DNA from: Armatimonadota bacterium | GTDB taxonomy: Bacteria; Armatimonadota; Hebobacteria; CAIYQO01 | Direction of reading: 5' to 3' | Assembly (NCBI GenBank): GCA_029553475.1 | Contig: JAKPKV010000009.1 | Span: 26,450-90,449, forward strand | DNA: 64,000 nt | In this document: positions 1-8,227 of the stretch, one piece after another | Layout: every line of letters starts with the position of its first letter | Numbering within the stretch: position 1 is the first letter of the stretch | Notes under the pieces: model-generated | What the model was told of the DNA's origin: nothing | Database searches by the model: none | Seen by the model: only the letters and a program-made list of their open reading frames with translations | Position numbers and translations under genes: made by a program

Positions 1-1
1 G

Positions 2-268
2 CGCCGCCAGCACGGCCTGCCGCTCATCGGGGTGAAGCCGAAAGGGAGCAAAATCGCCCGCGCGAAGGCGGTCTCGCCGCTGGTGGAGAGCGGCCGCGTG
101 CTGCTGCCCGCCGCCGCCCCCTGGCGCGAGGCGTTCCTCGCCGAATGTCTCGCCTTCCCCGCCGGCGCGCACGACGACCAGGTGGACGCCCTCGTCTACC
201 TGCTGGCCCGTTTTCAGGAGCATACGGCCCCGTACCAGCCGGCATCGGGCCGCCCGCCGGGGTGGTGA
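2..268 (+). CDS. Phage terminase large subunit, C-terminal end (partial)
   Basis: The frame is open from the left edge, so the gene begins outside the window; the GTG at 32 is internal. The 88 visible residues end the RNase H-like nuclease domain of a terminase large subunit: a GVKPKGSKIARA stretch, then SGRVLLP, then AFPAGAHDDQVDALVYLL, whose paired Asp residues are the usual last metal ligands of the family. Terminases cut and translocate DNA into capsids. It lies on the same strand as the capsid genes at 22.97-24.56 kb and the tail genes at 51.95-59.44 kb and would come before them in a normal phage order, but housekeeping genes lie between. A perfect hairpin follows the stop. Confidence 0.85.
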   Translation, partial: RRQHGLPLIGVKPKGSKIARAKAVSPLVESGRVLLPAAAPWREAFLAECLAFPAGAHDDQVDALVYLLARFQEHTAPYQPASGRPPGW

Positions 269-331
269 GTCATCAGCATCCGTTGCGTGGCGCACGACTG
301 ACGGCCGGATGCGAGCTACGCACCACGTGTG

Positions 332-363
332 GACGCGCCCCGCGGCATGCCGCGGGGCGCGTC
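332..363 (+). terminator. Perfect 14-bp inverted repeat after terminase
   Basis: Positions 332-345 and 350-363 are exact reverse complements around a CATG loop. It sits 64 bases after the terminase stop and is a plausible transcription end for that phage gene, but no T-run follows, so a plain palindrome cannot be excluded. The remaining gap from 364 to 756 holds no convincing gene. It contains a small repeat unit at 655-706 (paired hairpins, including GCGGAGT-tgc-ACTCCGC at 690-706) related to one near 16.3 kb. Confidence 0.5.
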
Positions 364-756
364 GCCACCGGGAAACATAAGGCTGGCTCTCTCCTCCACC
401 CGACCCAGTGCGTCTATTCAATTATGTATGCAATTGTCAGCCCCACGGTGTGCGAGGAAGATGCTTCCCGTGGCATGGTCTGGGGATGCCACCCCCGGAG
501 CGGTTCGGCCTGTTGCCCGGTCGTCCCTCTCCAGGCACTATGTTCCCCGTGCGATTCAATGATAAACATTCTTACCCGGTGTGAGGGGATTTTTTCACCC
601 TGTCCGCACCGCCATGTCGCGTGATGCGCACAAACCCGCCGCGCGGCGGGGCCGCATCCCGATTTCATCGGGACGCATGTACTGGGGCCGCGGAGTTGCA
701 CTCCGCATGAGCGCCGGGGTTGGTGCGGAGCGCGCGCGCGGCAATTTTGCCCATAG

Positions 757-793
757 TGTCCATGACCAGTCGTTAATGTTATAATAGACCGGC
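757..793 (+). promoter_or_regulatory. lpxC promoter, leaderless arrangement
   Basis: A perfect -10 TATAAT lies at 780-785 with a weak -35 (TGTCCA, 757-762) 17 bases upstream. Only 8 bases separate the -10 from the ATG at 794, so transcription would start at or within a base or two of the start codon. No Shine-Dalgarno sequence fits in that space. The same 8-base spacing occurs at 30279/30288 and 33041/33050. Confidence 0.7.
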
Positions 794-1603
794 ATGGCCT
801 TACAGCAGACCCTGGCATCGGCATGCCGCGTTGACGGCATCGGCCTTCACACGGGGGCGCCGGTCCGGGTGGAGGTGCGCCCGGCGCCCGCGTCGCGCGG
901 GCGCGTTTTTCTATGCGCCGGCGGGGAGATTCCGGCGCTGGCCGACTACGTGGTGGAGACGCGCCGCTGCGTGACCCTGGGGCGCGGCGCAGCGCGCGTC
1001 AGCACGGTGGAGCACCTGCTGGCGGCGCTGGCGCTGGCCGGGGTGACGAACGCGGAGATCGCCGTGGACGGTCCGGAGCTGCCGGCGCTGGATGGCGCGG
1101 CGCACCACTGGCTGCATGCGGTGCGCGCGGCAGGAATTTGCCCGCAGGACGGCGAAGTGGCCGAGTATACGGTGACGGAGCCCTGTTGGCTGGAGGACGG
1201 CGACAGCGCGCTGCTCTTGGCGCCCGCCGCGGCGCTGACGCTCTACGCCGTGCTGACCGTGCCCGACACGGCGGCGGCGAACATGACCGCCGGCGGCGTA
1301 GTGGCGGAGGTGGCGGAGGAGATCGCCCGCGCGCGCACCTTCGGGCTGGAGCGCGAAGTGGCGGCGCTGCGGGAAGCGGGGCTGGCGCGGGGCGGCTCGC
1401 TGGAGAACGCGGTGGTGCTCACCCGCGACGGCTATCTCAACGCGCGGGTGTGGCCGCAGGAGCCGGCCTGGCACAAAGTGCTGGACCTGCTGGGCGACCT
1501 GGCGCTGCTCGGCCGGCCGCTGCGCGGGATGGTGGTGGCGATTCGCGCCGGCCACCGGCAGCACGTGGCGCTGGCGCGCCGGCTGCGCGAGGCGACGGCG
1601 TGA
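794..1603 (+). CDS. lpxC: UDP-3-O-acyl-N-acetylglucosamine deacetylase LpxC
   Basis: LpxC removes the acetyl group from UDP-3-O-acyl-GlcNAc, the committed step of lipid A synthesis in the cytoplasm. Visible family marks are GIGLHTG near residues 15-21, STVEHLLAAL (E73, H74; zinc and catalysis), DGPELPALDGAA, ENAV, HKVLDLLGD (H227, D231; zinc) and AGHRQH near 252-257 with the late catalytic histidine. At 269 residues it is a little short for the family (about 300). It opens an lpxC-GNAT-fabZ-lpxA operon with overlapping ends, and its own start appears leaderless. It implies a diderm cell that makes lipid A. Confidence 0.93.
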   Translation: MALQQTLASACRVDGIGLHTGAPVRVEVRPAPASRGRVFLCAGGEIPALADYVVETRRCVTLGRGAARVSTVEHLLAALALAGVTNAEIAVDGPELPALDGAAHHWLHAVRAAGICPQDGEVAEYTVTEPCWLEDGDSALLLAPAAALTLYAVLTVPDTAAANMTAGGVVAEVAEEIARARTFGLEREVAALREAGLARGGSLENAVVLTRDGYLNARVWPQEPAWHKVLDLLGDLALLGRPLRGMVVAIRAGHRQHVALARRLREATA

Positions 1604-2079
1604 GCGACGCGATCACCATCACGACGTATGACCCGGCGACGGATTACGCCGCGGTGACCGACCTGTGGCGGCGCAGCGGGCTGGTGCTGTACCCGATTGA
1701 CAGCGCCGCGCGGCTGGCGCGCGCCGCGGCGGCGAACGCCGGGCTCTTTCTGGTGGCGCGCGACGGCGCGCGCGTGGTCGGGGCGGTGCTGGGCACCACC
1801 GATGGCCGCGCGCTGTGGGTGCAGCACCTGGCGGTGGACGAGGCCTACCGCCGGCAGGGGCTGGCCGGCCGCCTGCTCGACATCCTGGAGGCGGAAGCGC
1901 GGGCGCGCGACCTGGGCGCCATGCTGCTGCTGGTGCTGGACGAGAACACCGGCGCCGTGCGATTTTATGAACGCCGCGGCTGGCTGACGGCGCCCGGCGT
2001 GCGCTTTATGGTCTATCCGCTACGCGAGGAAGCGGGCGGCGACGCGGCGGACGCGCCGCGAGAAAGGGACGCATCATGA
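1600..2079 (+). CDS. GNAT family N-acetyltransferase
   Basis: The start is a GTG overlapping the lpxC stop by 4 bases (GTGA), giving 159 residues; the open frame upstream is antisense-free noise inside lpxC. The fold is GNAT: the central VQHLAVDEAYRRQGLAGRLL segment is the acetyl-CoA binding motif A (R/Q-x-x-G-x-G/A pattern), followed by a beta strand and NTGAVRFYERRGW, the usual motif B. The substrate is unknown. Its position between lpxC and fabZ, translationally coupled on both sides, suggests co-expression with lipid A genes, although GNAT enzymes often ride in operons without a shared pathway. Confidence 0.85.
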   Translation: MSDAITITTYDPATDYAAVTDLWRRSGLVLYPIDSAARLARAAAANAGLFLVARDGARVVGAVLGTTDGRALWVQHLAVDEAYRRQGLAGRLLDILEAEARARDLGAMLLLVLDENTGAVRFYERRGWLTAPGVRFMVYPLREEAGGDAADAPRERDAS

Positions 2080-2573
2080 CGACGACAGCCACCGAGACAA
2101 AGGAGGGATGCGTTTTGAACATCGGGCAGATCATGGCGACCATTCCCCACCGGTACCCCTTCCTGCTGGTGGATCGCATTCTGGAGCTGGAGCCGGGGGT
2201 GCGCGCGGTAGGCGTGAAGAACGTCACCATGAACGAGGACTTCTTCAACGGCCACTTCCCCGGGAATCCCATCATGCCCGGCGTGCTCATCGTGGAGCAC
2301 GCGGCGCAGGTGGGCTGCGTGCTCCTGCTGACCTCCACGGCGAACAAGGGCAAGCTCGGCCTGTTCGCCAGCATCGAAGAGATGAAGTTCCGGCGCCAGG
2401 TCGTGCCGGGCGACCAACTCCGCACCGAGGTCACCATCCTCAAGGCCGGCAGCCGCGCCGGACGCGTGCGCGCGGTCTGCCGCGTGGAGGACCAGGTGGC
2501 GGCGGAAGGCGAATTCACCTTCGTGCTCGTCCCGGATCCCGCACAGGCCACCGCGCCTGGAAAGGAGGGGTAA
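2076..2573 (+). CDS. fabZ: 3-hydroxyacyl-ACP dehydratase FabZ
   Basis: FabZ dehydrates 3-hydroxyacyl-ACP in fatty acid elongation and competes with LpxA for 3-hydroxyacyl-ACP, so pairing with lpxA is common. Motifs are PHRYPFLLVDR and GHFPGNPIMPGV followed by LIVEHAAQ; numbered from the ATG at 2076, H60 and E74 are the catalytic pair. The ATG overlaps the GNAT stop (ATGA) and has a weak AAGGGA upstream. An in-frame TTG at 2115 has a strong AGGAGG 8 bases before it and would give a 152-residue protein that matches the family length better, so the true start may be 2115. Confidence 0.93.
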   Translation: MTTTATETKEGCVLNIGQIMATIPHRYPFLLVDRILELEPGVRAVGVKNVTMNEDFFNGHFPGNPIMPGVLIVEHAAQVGCVLLLTSTANKGKLGLFASIEEMKFRRQVVPGDQLRTEVTILKAGSRAGRVRAVCRVEDQVAAEGEFTFVLVPDPAQATAPGKEG

Positions 2574-2577
2574 CCCT

Positions 2578-3363
2578 GTGAAAATCCACCCCACCGCGGC
2601 CATTGACCCGAAGGCGGTCCTGGCGCCGGACGTGGAGATCGGACCGTTCTGCATGATCGGCGCGGGCGTCGCCATCGGCGCGCGCACCATCATCGGTCCG
2701 CACGTGCACATCACCGGCCAGACCACCATCGGCGACGAGTGCCGCATCTACACCGGGGCTGCCCTCGGTGAGCCGCCGCAGGACGTCAAGTATCGCGGCG
2801 AAACCTCGTACCTGCGGATCGGCAACCGGAATATCATCCGCGAATACGTCACCATCCACCTGGCGGTGGGCGAGGGCAACGCCACGATCCTGGGCGATGA
2901 CAACATGGTGATGGCCTACTGCCACGTCGGCCACAACTGCGTGCTGGGCAACAACGTCTGCATGGCGAACTACACGGGCGTCAGCGGCTGCTGCCAGATT
3001 GACGACCGCGTCACGCTGGGCGGCATGGCCGGCATCCATCAGAACGTCCACATCGGCCGGCTGACGATGGTCGGCGGCTACAGCAAAGTCACCGGCGACG
3101 TGCCCCCGTTCACCATGGTGGACGGCCACCCCGCCCGCCCCTACGGCCTCAACACCGTGGGCCTGCGGCGCGCCGGCTTCTCCACGGAGCTGCGGAACTA
3201 CCTGAAACAGGCTTTCCGCATCCTGCTCCACGAACACCGCAACCTCAGCGAGGCGCTGGATATCGCCCGCGCGGAGCTGCCGCCCCTCCCGGAAGTCCAG
3301 GAGTTTTTGCAGTTCATCGAACGCTCACGGCTGAGCGGCCGACACCTGGAGATGCGACATTAG
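2578..3363 (+). CDS. lpxA: UDP-N-acetylglucosamine O-acyltransferase LpxA
   Basis: LpxA transfers 3-hydroxyacyl from ACP to UDP-GlcNAc, the first step of lipid A synthesis. The 261-residue protein starts at a GTG with GGAGGGG overlapping the fabZ end. It shows left-handed beta-helix hexapeptide repeats (IGPF, IGAG, IGAR, IGDE and so on) over roughly residues 5-190, the AYCHVGHNC segment with H119 at the catalytic His position, and an alpha-helical C-terminal tail. It is full length (family 255-270). lpxD and lpxB are not in the window. Confidence 0.95.
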   Translation: MKIHPTAAIDPKAVLAPDVEIGPFCMIGAGVAIGARTIIGPHVHITGQTTIGDECRIYTGAALGEPPQDVKYRGETSYLRIGNRNIIREYVTIHLAVGEGNATILGDDNMVMAYCHVGHNCVLGNNVCMANYTGVSGCCQIDDRVTLGGMAGIHQNVHIGRLTMVGGYSKVTGDVPPFTMVDGHPARPYGLNTVGLRRAGFSTELRNYLKQAFRILLHEHRNLSEALDIARAELPPLPEVQEFLQFIERSRLSGRHLEMRH

Positions 3364-3520
3364 CGCGCGCGGGCGCCGCGGATAAGGGAAACCCGGACAC
3401 CTCGATCCATCTCGCGCCCATGACGCGCTCTGACGGCGGCCATCCGGCCGCCGTCCGCATTTGGTCCGGGCGGGAGCGTATGGCCGCTTCCGCCCCCGCT
3501 CCCGTTCCCGCTGGGGGCGG

Positions 3521-3976
3521 TCACCCCCCGCCGAGGACCACCCGCTCCCGCGTGCCGTCCGCGGCGCGCAGGATGATCTGCCCCCGCGAGAGCGGGAAGC
3601 CGCTCTCGCTGATGACCAGGGCGTCGCCGGGCAGGGTGGTGTGCTCCACCCGCGCGCCGTCCGGCAGCGGGGCGCTCAGCGCGGGCACCTCCTCCGGTCG
3701 GGCGCCGCCATCGTGCGCGCGCGGCACCCAGCGCACAGCATCTACCCGCCCGCTGGCGGGGGTGAAGACGAGGGTATACAGCGATCTCTCGGCGCGCGCC
3801 CGCTCGCGCGCGCGGGCGATGCGCGCCTCCAGCGCCTGCCGGGCGTCGCGCGCGCCGGGCTGGGTGACGGCGCGCAGGCCGGGCAGCCATAACGCCGCGC
3901 TCAGCGCGGCCACGCCCAGCAGATACCACAGCTCCGGTCGCACCCCCCATCCCCGGGGGCCGACGCGCACCATCAT
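3521..3976 (-). CDS. Membrane-anchored protein, weakly pseudopilin-like
   Basis: The 151-residue protein starts at ATG with GGGAGG 5 bases before it. One membrane helix spans about residues 16-35, then an Arg/Ala-rich helical stretch and a small beta domain. The end (SGFPLSRGQIILRAADGTRE) recalls the C-terminal strand of GspH/FimT-type minor pseudopilins, but there is no prepilin peptidase site at the N-terminus, so that link is only suggestive. It is divergent from nothing obvious: convergent with lpxA and alone on its strand, with a GC-rich 157-base spacer. Function unknown. Confidence 0.55.
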   Translation of the reverse strand: MMVRVGPRGWGVRPELWYLLGVAALSAALWLPGLRAVTQPGARDARQALEARIARARERARAERSLYTLVFTPASGRVDAVRWVPRAHDGGARPEEVPALSAPLPDGARVEHTTLPGDALVISESGFPLSRGQIILRAADGTRERVVLGGG

Positions 3977-4128
3977 GGCGACCTCCCTGTATCCTCCATC
4001 TCCGCCCCGCGTGCCGGCACGCGGCTGGTTCCGGCCCCTGCTCCGCGGGACCAGCCGCGCAGATCAGCGCAACTGACCGGTCTCAGCATGACAGTTTTGC
4101 CGCACAGGCGGGGGCGGAAGGGCCAGCG

Positions 4129-4170
4129 CCGCGCGGGGCGTGTGCGGCGAATCGCACACGCCCCGCGCGG
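4129..4170 (-). terminator. 18-bp hairpin after the LPP20-like gene pair
   Basis: Positions 4129-4146 and 4153-4170 are perfectly complementary with a 6-base loop. It lies 19 bases past the stop of the minus-strand gene at 4189-5082. No long T-run follows on the minus strand, so termination efficiency is uncertain. Confidence 0.6.
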
Positions 4171-4188
4171 GAGACGGTGATGGGCAGC

Positions 4189-5082
4189 CTACTGCGTCTT
4201 GCCCAGCGTGAAGATGATCGGGAGATTGGTCAGCAGGCTCTGATATTTGTGCTCGTTGAGCACCAGGAAGACGTCATCCAGGTTCACCGCCGGGTAGCAG
4301 CCCTGGCCCACGCCGACGGCCTCCAGGATGAGCGGGCGGTCGCCGGCCAGCTTGCCGGCGATGGCGGCCTCCAGGTTCGCGGCGTAGCGCACCGGGCCGT
4401 TGACCACCGCCACCGGGGTCATCGGCTGCGGCAGCGCCGCGCCCCACAGCTCCTTGCCGTCGTAGCGCAGCACCCGCGGGAAGAGGCAGGGGGTGAGCAC
4501 CATGGCGTCGGCGTTGATGATGACGCCGGTATACGGGCCGTCGAAGCGCTGCGGGGTGTGGCCGCGGGGAATCTGCGGCAGCAGCGTCAGCTCCGCCGGC
4601 TTCACCTCCACCGCCTTCGCGGTGGAGAGGCCCTTGGCCCCGAAGTAGGTGACGCCCTGTTCGCCGTAGAGCGGCAGCACGCCGACCATCGCCACCACGC
4701 CGGCGGAGGTCTTCTCGTCAATGACGGTGAGATGGGCGAGCAGGCTGTCCAGCGCGCGCAGCGCCTGCGCGTCCTTGGCCAGGTCGCCCAATATGGCGTG
4801 GGCATCCACGCGCAGGGTGTACAGTACGCGGCGCGCCTCGCGGTTCATGATGGTCATCGCCGTGGTGCGCGCCTGGCGGACGGACATCGCGCTCCGGTCG
4901 CGCACGTAGCCGACGCCAACGGCCTCCAGGTTGCCGGTGAGCCAGTTGATCTGGGCGCCGGAGCGGTCGGTGCGGATGGCGTACCCCGGGGCGGGCGCGG
5001 GCGCGGCCGTCTGGCTCCAGGCGAGCAGCCCGGCGAGGGCGCAGGCACAGCAGGCAAGCGTGCGCAGCAGCGTGCGGATCAT
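4189..5082 (-). CDS. Secreted LPP20-like protein, paralog 1
   Basis: The ATG at 5082 has GAGGAG 6 bases upstream and is preferred over the in-frame TTG at 5100; it gives 297 residues. An N-terminal signal (cysteine-rich, ACCACALAGLLAW) is followed by a segment in the style of LPP20/FlgO-type envelope proteins: QARTTAMTIMNREARRVL then a helical region. The C-terminal half has FDGPYTGVIINADAM, then PRVLRYDGKELWG, closely matched in the next gene upstream. The two paralogs are 10 bases apart and surely co-transcribed. LPP20-domain proteins are outer-membrane or periplasmic and some help flagellar or surface assembly; no flagellar genes are in the window, so the role is open. Confidence 0.7.
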   Translation of the reverse strand: MIRTLLRTLACCACALAGLLAWSQTAAPAPAPGYAIRTDRSGAQINWLTGNLEAVGVGYVRDRSAMSVRQARTTAMTIMNREARRVLYTLRVDAHAILGDLAKDAQALRALDSLLAHLTVIDEKTSAGVVAMVGVLPLYGEQGVTYFGAKGLSTAKAVEVKPAELTLLPQIPRGHTPQRFDGPYTGVIINADAMVLTPCLFPRVLRYDGKELWGAALPQPMTPVAVVNGPVRYAANLEAAIAGKLAGDRPLILEAVGVGQGCYPAVNLDDVFLVLNEHKYQSLLTNLPIIFTLGKTQ

Positions 5083-5092
5083 GCGGATCTCC

Positions 5093-6007
5093 TCAATCAA
5101 TCAGAATCATCAGCGACAGCGTGGCGAGGAAGGTCTCCGCCGCGTGTTCGTCCCGCAGCGCGGTGATATCCTCGGCGCGCAGCACCAGGTCGCCGCGCAG
5201 CGGTCCGGCGGTGCCCAGCGGGCGGATGAGCAGCGGCACATTGCCGGCGCGGCCGCTCAGCAGCGCGACTTTCAGATCGGGCGCGTAGGCTACCAGGCCT
5301 TTCTCCTTCACCAGCGCCAGGTTCACGCCGGTCACGCCCCACACTTCGGCGCCGTCCTGCCCGACCAGGCGGGGGATGAAGACGGGGGTATACCCCAGGC
5401 CGCGGCAGTCGAGCACTAGGCCGGAATACGGGCCGCTGGAGACCTGATGGAGCGGCGCGCGCGGGCGCAGCGTCATCTGCTGGGCGGTGTAGACGGGCCG
5501 CATCCCCTTGCCGTCCGGCCCCTGCAGCAGCGCCAGCATCCGCGCGGCCACGTCGCTGGGCGAACCGGGACCGGTGAGCGGCAGCGCGGCGATGACGATG
5601 CAGGCGCGCGCGCCGGTGTCATAGCGCTCCACGACCGGGCGCACCGGCGCGCACAGCGCTTCCATGGAGACGGTGGGCAGCAGTGTCGTGGCGAGGGCGT
5701 CGCCCAGCGTGACGAAGCCGGTGAGCTTCATCGCGCCCAGGTAATCGGCCAGCCGCGCCCGCGCCGCCGCCAGGGCCGCCTGCCGCGCGACCGCCGGGGC
5801 GCGCGTGCCGGCCGCCGTGCTCGGCGCCCGGCCCTCCGCGGTGATGAACAGCACGCCCCGCGACCAGTCCGCGACGGGCTCCGCCGGGCCGGTGGGCGCC
5901 GAGAGCCCGTAGCGCGGCTCATATACCGTCACCTGCACGGCGGCGAACGCCGGCGCCAGCGCCAGGGCGAGCACGCACCACACGAGCACAGCCAGCATGT
6001 TCCGCAT
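5093..6007 (-). CDS. Secreted LPP20-like protein, paralog 2
   Basis: The ATG at 6007 has GGAGGT 6 bases before it (the open frame runs to 6028 but lacks a site). A clear signal peptide ends in APAFA before AVQV. The body parallels the downstream gene: an alanine-rich helical block (QAALAAARARLADYLGAMKLTG) and then SSGPYSGLVLDCRGLGYTP, PRLVGQDGAEVWG. Residue-level similarity in the C-terminal halves shows a tandem duplication. A promoter-like AT-rich stretch lies at about 6085-6120. It probably forms one unit with 4189-5082. Function unknown; an envelope location is the only firm statement. Confidence 0.72.
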   Translation of the reverse strand: MRNMLAVLVWCVLALALAPAFAAVQVTVYEPRYGLSAPTGPAEPVADWSRGVLFITAEGRAPSTAAGTRAPAVARQAALAAARARLADYLGAMKLTGFVTLGDALATTLLPTVSMEALCAPVRPVVERYDTGARACIVIAALPLTGPGSPSDVAARMLALLQGPDGKGMRPVYTAQQMTLRPRAPLHQVSSGPYSGLVLDCRGLGYTPVFIPRLVGQDGAEVWGVTGVNLALVKEKGLVAYAPDLKVALLSGRAGNVPLLIRPLGTAGPLRGDLVLRAEDITALRDEHAAETFLATLSLMILID

Positions 6008-6345
6008 GAGACGACCTCCGCCACGCACCCGGATCGCCGGTGGGGGGTGCCGTGCGTGGACTCCGCGCGCCAGCGCGTTAGCGCTATTTTACCATATATA
6101 CCCACAAATTGCACAAAAGCCGCAGACGGGCCCGCCGAGGCGGCCCATGCGGGACGTGGGATACGCCCCGCCGCTGTTCAGCGCGCGGCGTCGTTTCCAG
6201 CCGACGCGGCCCGTTCCTTCTCTCCCCGCCCAATGCGCGCGGCGCACATCGGTGCGGCGCGGCGCGACCGGACGCGCCGCGCCGCCGGGTAGACTGTGCA
6301 CGAGAGGGGCGCGACGACTGAAGATGGGCGGTGATGTCCCGCAGC

Positions 6346-6380
6346 GCGCCCCCGCGCCGCGCTGCCCGGCGCGGGGGCGC
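6346..6380 (-). terminator. GC hairpin after the SIMPL gene
   Basis: A 13-bp perfect stem (6346-6358 with 6368-6380, 9-base loop) lies 9 bases past the stop of the minus-strand gene at 6390. No T-run is evident. The rest of the gap 6008-6345 shows no gene. Confidence 0.55.
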
Positions 6381-6389
6381 TGTTCGCCG

Positions 6390-7121
6390 TCACTGGATCA
6401 GATAGACCGCCGAGACCGTGGCGGTGACCGTCAGCGGGCCGGCGACGATGGGCACGCCGGGGGCGGCGGCGAGTTCGACGGCGCGGGCCTGCGCCATCAG
6501 CGGGCGGTACACGGGCGCGGTGGAGAGCGTCTGCAGCGCGCCGAGCTGCACGCCGGCGGCCGCCGCCAGCGCCAGCGCGGTCTCGCGGGCGTTGCGCGTC
6601 GCGTCCGCGACGATCTCGCGCAGCGCGCGCTGTTCATCCTGCAGGTCGAAGGCCACCTGATCCACCCGGTTCGCGCCGGCCTGCAGCGCGGCGTCGAGCA
6701 CGCGCCCGACGTTCGCCGCCAGCCGGTCCGCGTCGGCGTCGGGGAGGCGCGCCTGCACGCGGTTGATCACCCGGTAGCCGGTGATGCGCGGGGGCGTGGT
6801 CACCCCCGGCCGCTGCTGCTCGTAGACGGGCTGCACGTCAAAGGTGAGCGTGCGCACCGTCAGGTTAGGGAGATTGAGCGCCTGGATGGCGTCAATGATG
6901 CGCCGCGCGGCCGCAGTGTTCTGCGCCGCCGCCTCCGCCACCGTCCGCGCCTGCGTCTCGACGGCGACGGCGGCGAAGGCCAGATCGGGCGGCACCTGAC
7001 GCTCGGCGGTGCCGGTCACAGAAATGGTCCGCGGCGGGGGCACGTGCATCATCGTCTGCGCCGGCGCGCCGGCCGTCAGGCCGACGCACGCCAGCAGCAG
7101 CAGTATCACGCGTGAAAACAT
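6390..7121 (-). CDS. SIMPL domain (DUF541) periplasmic protein
   Basis: The ATG at 7121 has GAGGAGGG 7 bases upstream and starts a signal peptide (FSRVILLLLACVGLTAGAPA) of a 243-residue protein. The mature part has ISVTGTAERQVPPDLA near the start, the typical SIMPL opening, a repeated alternation of helices and strands, and RITGYRVINRVQARL, also characteristic. SIMPL proteins are periplasmic and were linked to interleukin-1 receptor signalling in animals and to stress or membrane functions in bacteria, without a settled biochemical role. It is on the same strand as the LPP20-like pair but separated by 382 bases and a hairpin. Confidence 0.88.
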   Translation of the reverse strand: MFSRVILLLLACVGLTAGAPAQTMMHVPPPRTISVTGTAERQVPPDLAFAAVAVETQARTVAEAAAQNTAAARRIIDAIQALNLPNLTVRTLTFDVQPVYEQQRPGVTTPPRITGYRVINRVQARLPDADADRLAANVGRVLDAALQAGANRVDQVAFDLQDEQRALREIVADATRNARETALALAAAAGVQLGALQTLSTAPVYRPLMAQARAVELAAAPGVPIVAGPLTVTATVSAVYLIQ

Positions 7122-7248
7122 ACTCGTCCCTCCTCTTCTGTCAGAAGTGTTCCGCGAAGGCGGCGCCGGCATCGGCGAAGACCGACGCGGGTGTCCGCCC
7201 CGGCGCACAAAGAGGGCTTTCGCCGGGATATGGAGAATCTTTCGCCGC

Positions 7249-8058
7249 ATGGAGACGGTCTTCGCGGTAGAGACGGCGCGCCTGCTGGGGGCCGGGCGAG
7301 TGCAGCCGAACCCGGCCTGGGCGATGGCCCGCCACCTGCATCCGCACTGGGAGTTCATCTACTTCCTGCAAGGATGCGGACGCGTGGACCTGCCGCACGC
7401 CGTGCTGCGCCCGCAGCAGTACCACCTGGTCATCTACCCGCCGGGGCTGCCGCACGCGGAAATCTCCGACCCCACCGACCCGGAGCAGACGGTCTTTTTC
7501 AGCGCCGAGGTGGCGGGGACGCCGCCCGCCGGCGCGCACCTGCTGCTGCCCGACCCGCGCGGCGACCTGCGCTGGCTGTGCGAGCACCTGGAGGCGGAAT
7601 ACGCCGTCCACGGCGCCACCCCGCTGGCGGCGACCTACCTGCGCGCCTTCCTGCTGCTGGTGGAGCGCGCCTGGGACCGCCGCCTGCCGGTGCACCATGA
7701 CGCCGTGGACCTGGCGGTGCAGTACCTGCACGTGCGCTATGCCGAGCCGATCACGCTGGGCCGGCTGGCCGACGCGGTGCGCGTGACGCCCACGCATCTC
7801 GCCCACCGTTTCACCGGCCGCATGGGCACCAGCCCCATGCGCTATCTGCAGGGGCTGCGCCTGGAGGCCGCCCGCCGCCTCCTCGCCACCACCGATCTGC
7901 CGGTGCAGGAGATCGCCCGCCAGGTGGGCTACGACGATCCCCTCTACTTCAGCCGCGTCTTCCGCGCCGACGCCGGCTGCCCGCCCACCGTCTACCGCGC
8001 AAGATGCTCCATGCCCGCGGCAACGGCGTCTATACCCCCGCGGGCAGTGGAAGCGTAA
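7249..8058 (+). CDS. AraC family transcriptional regulator
   Basis: The ATG at 7249 gives 269 residues. The N-terminal 130 residues form a cupin-type sugar-sensing domain (HLHPHWEFIYFLQGCGRVDL, then PPGLPHAEI). The last 100 residues hold two helix-turn-helix motifs: ITLGRLADAVRVTPTHLAHRF and VQEIARQVGYDDPLYFSRVFR, the AraC signature. It lies upstream of and on the same strand as the GH4 glycosidase and oxidoreductase genes, so it is a reasonable candidate regulator of that sugar locus (inference). The open frame extends upstream to 7009 but without a start signal. Confidence 0.9.
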   Translation: METVFAVETARLLGAGRVQPNPAWAMARHLHPHWEFIYFLQGCGRVDLPHAVLRPQQYHLVIYPPGLPHAEISDPTDPEQTVFFSAEVAGTPPAGAHLLLPDPRGDLRWLCEHLEAEYAVHGATPLAATYLRAFLLLVERAWDRRLPVHHDAVDLAVQYLHVRYAEPITLGRLADAVRVTPTHLAHRFTGRMGTSPMRYLQGLRLEAARRLLATTDLPVQEIARQVGYDDPLYFSRVFRADAGCPPTVYRARCSMPAATASIPPRAVEA

Positions 8059-8066
8059 GATGGATT

Positions 8067-8192
8067 CACCTCTCCCCCCGGCCCCCTCCCCTACCTGGGG
8101 AGGGGGAGAGACGGAGTGGAAATCAGCAACCGGAATCGTCTCTTCCCTCGCTCCCCCTCCCCAGGTAGGGGAGGGGGCCGGGGGGAGAGGTG
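8067..8192. repeat. 126-bp palindromic repeat, C/G-rich family, copy 1
   Basis: The element starts CACCTCTCCCCCCGGCCCCC and ends with its reverse complement, enclosing two smaller inverted blocks (CTCCCC...GGGGAG) and a core reading GACGGAGTGGAAATCAGC. An almost identical 126-bp copy lies at 9655-9780, so the two bracket the GH4 gene. Shorter or diverged members lie at 53207, 55641, 57038, 59100 and 63320. Confidence 0.9.
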
Positions 8193-8227
8193 CACGCCGC
8201 TGAAACGTCCCCATACGGAGGTCCGCC

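Noticed and set aside
913..1599. Upstream part of the 388-residue frame ending in the GNAT gene
   Set aside because: It is an Arg/Gly-rich off-frame reading of lpxC; the real GNAT start is the GTG at 1600.
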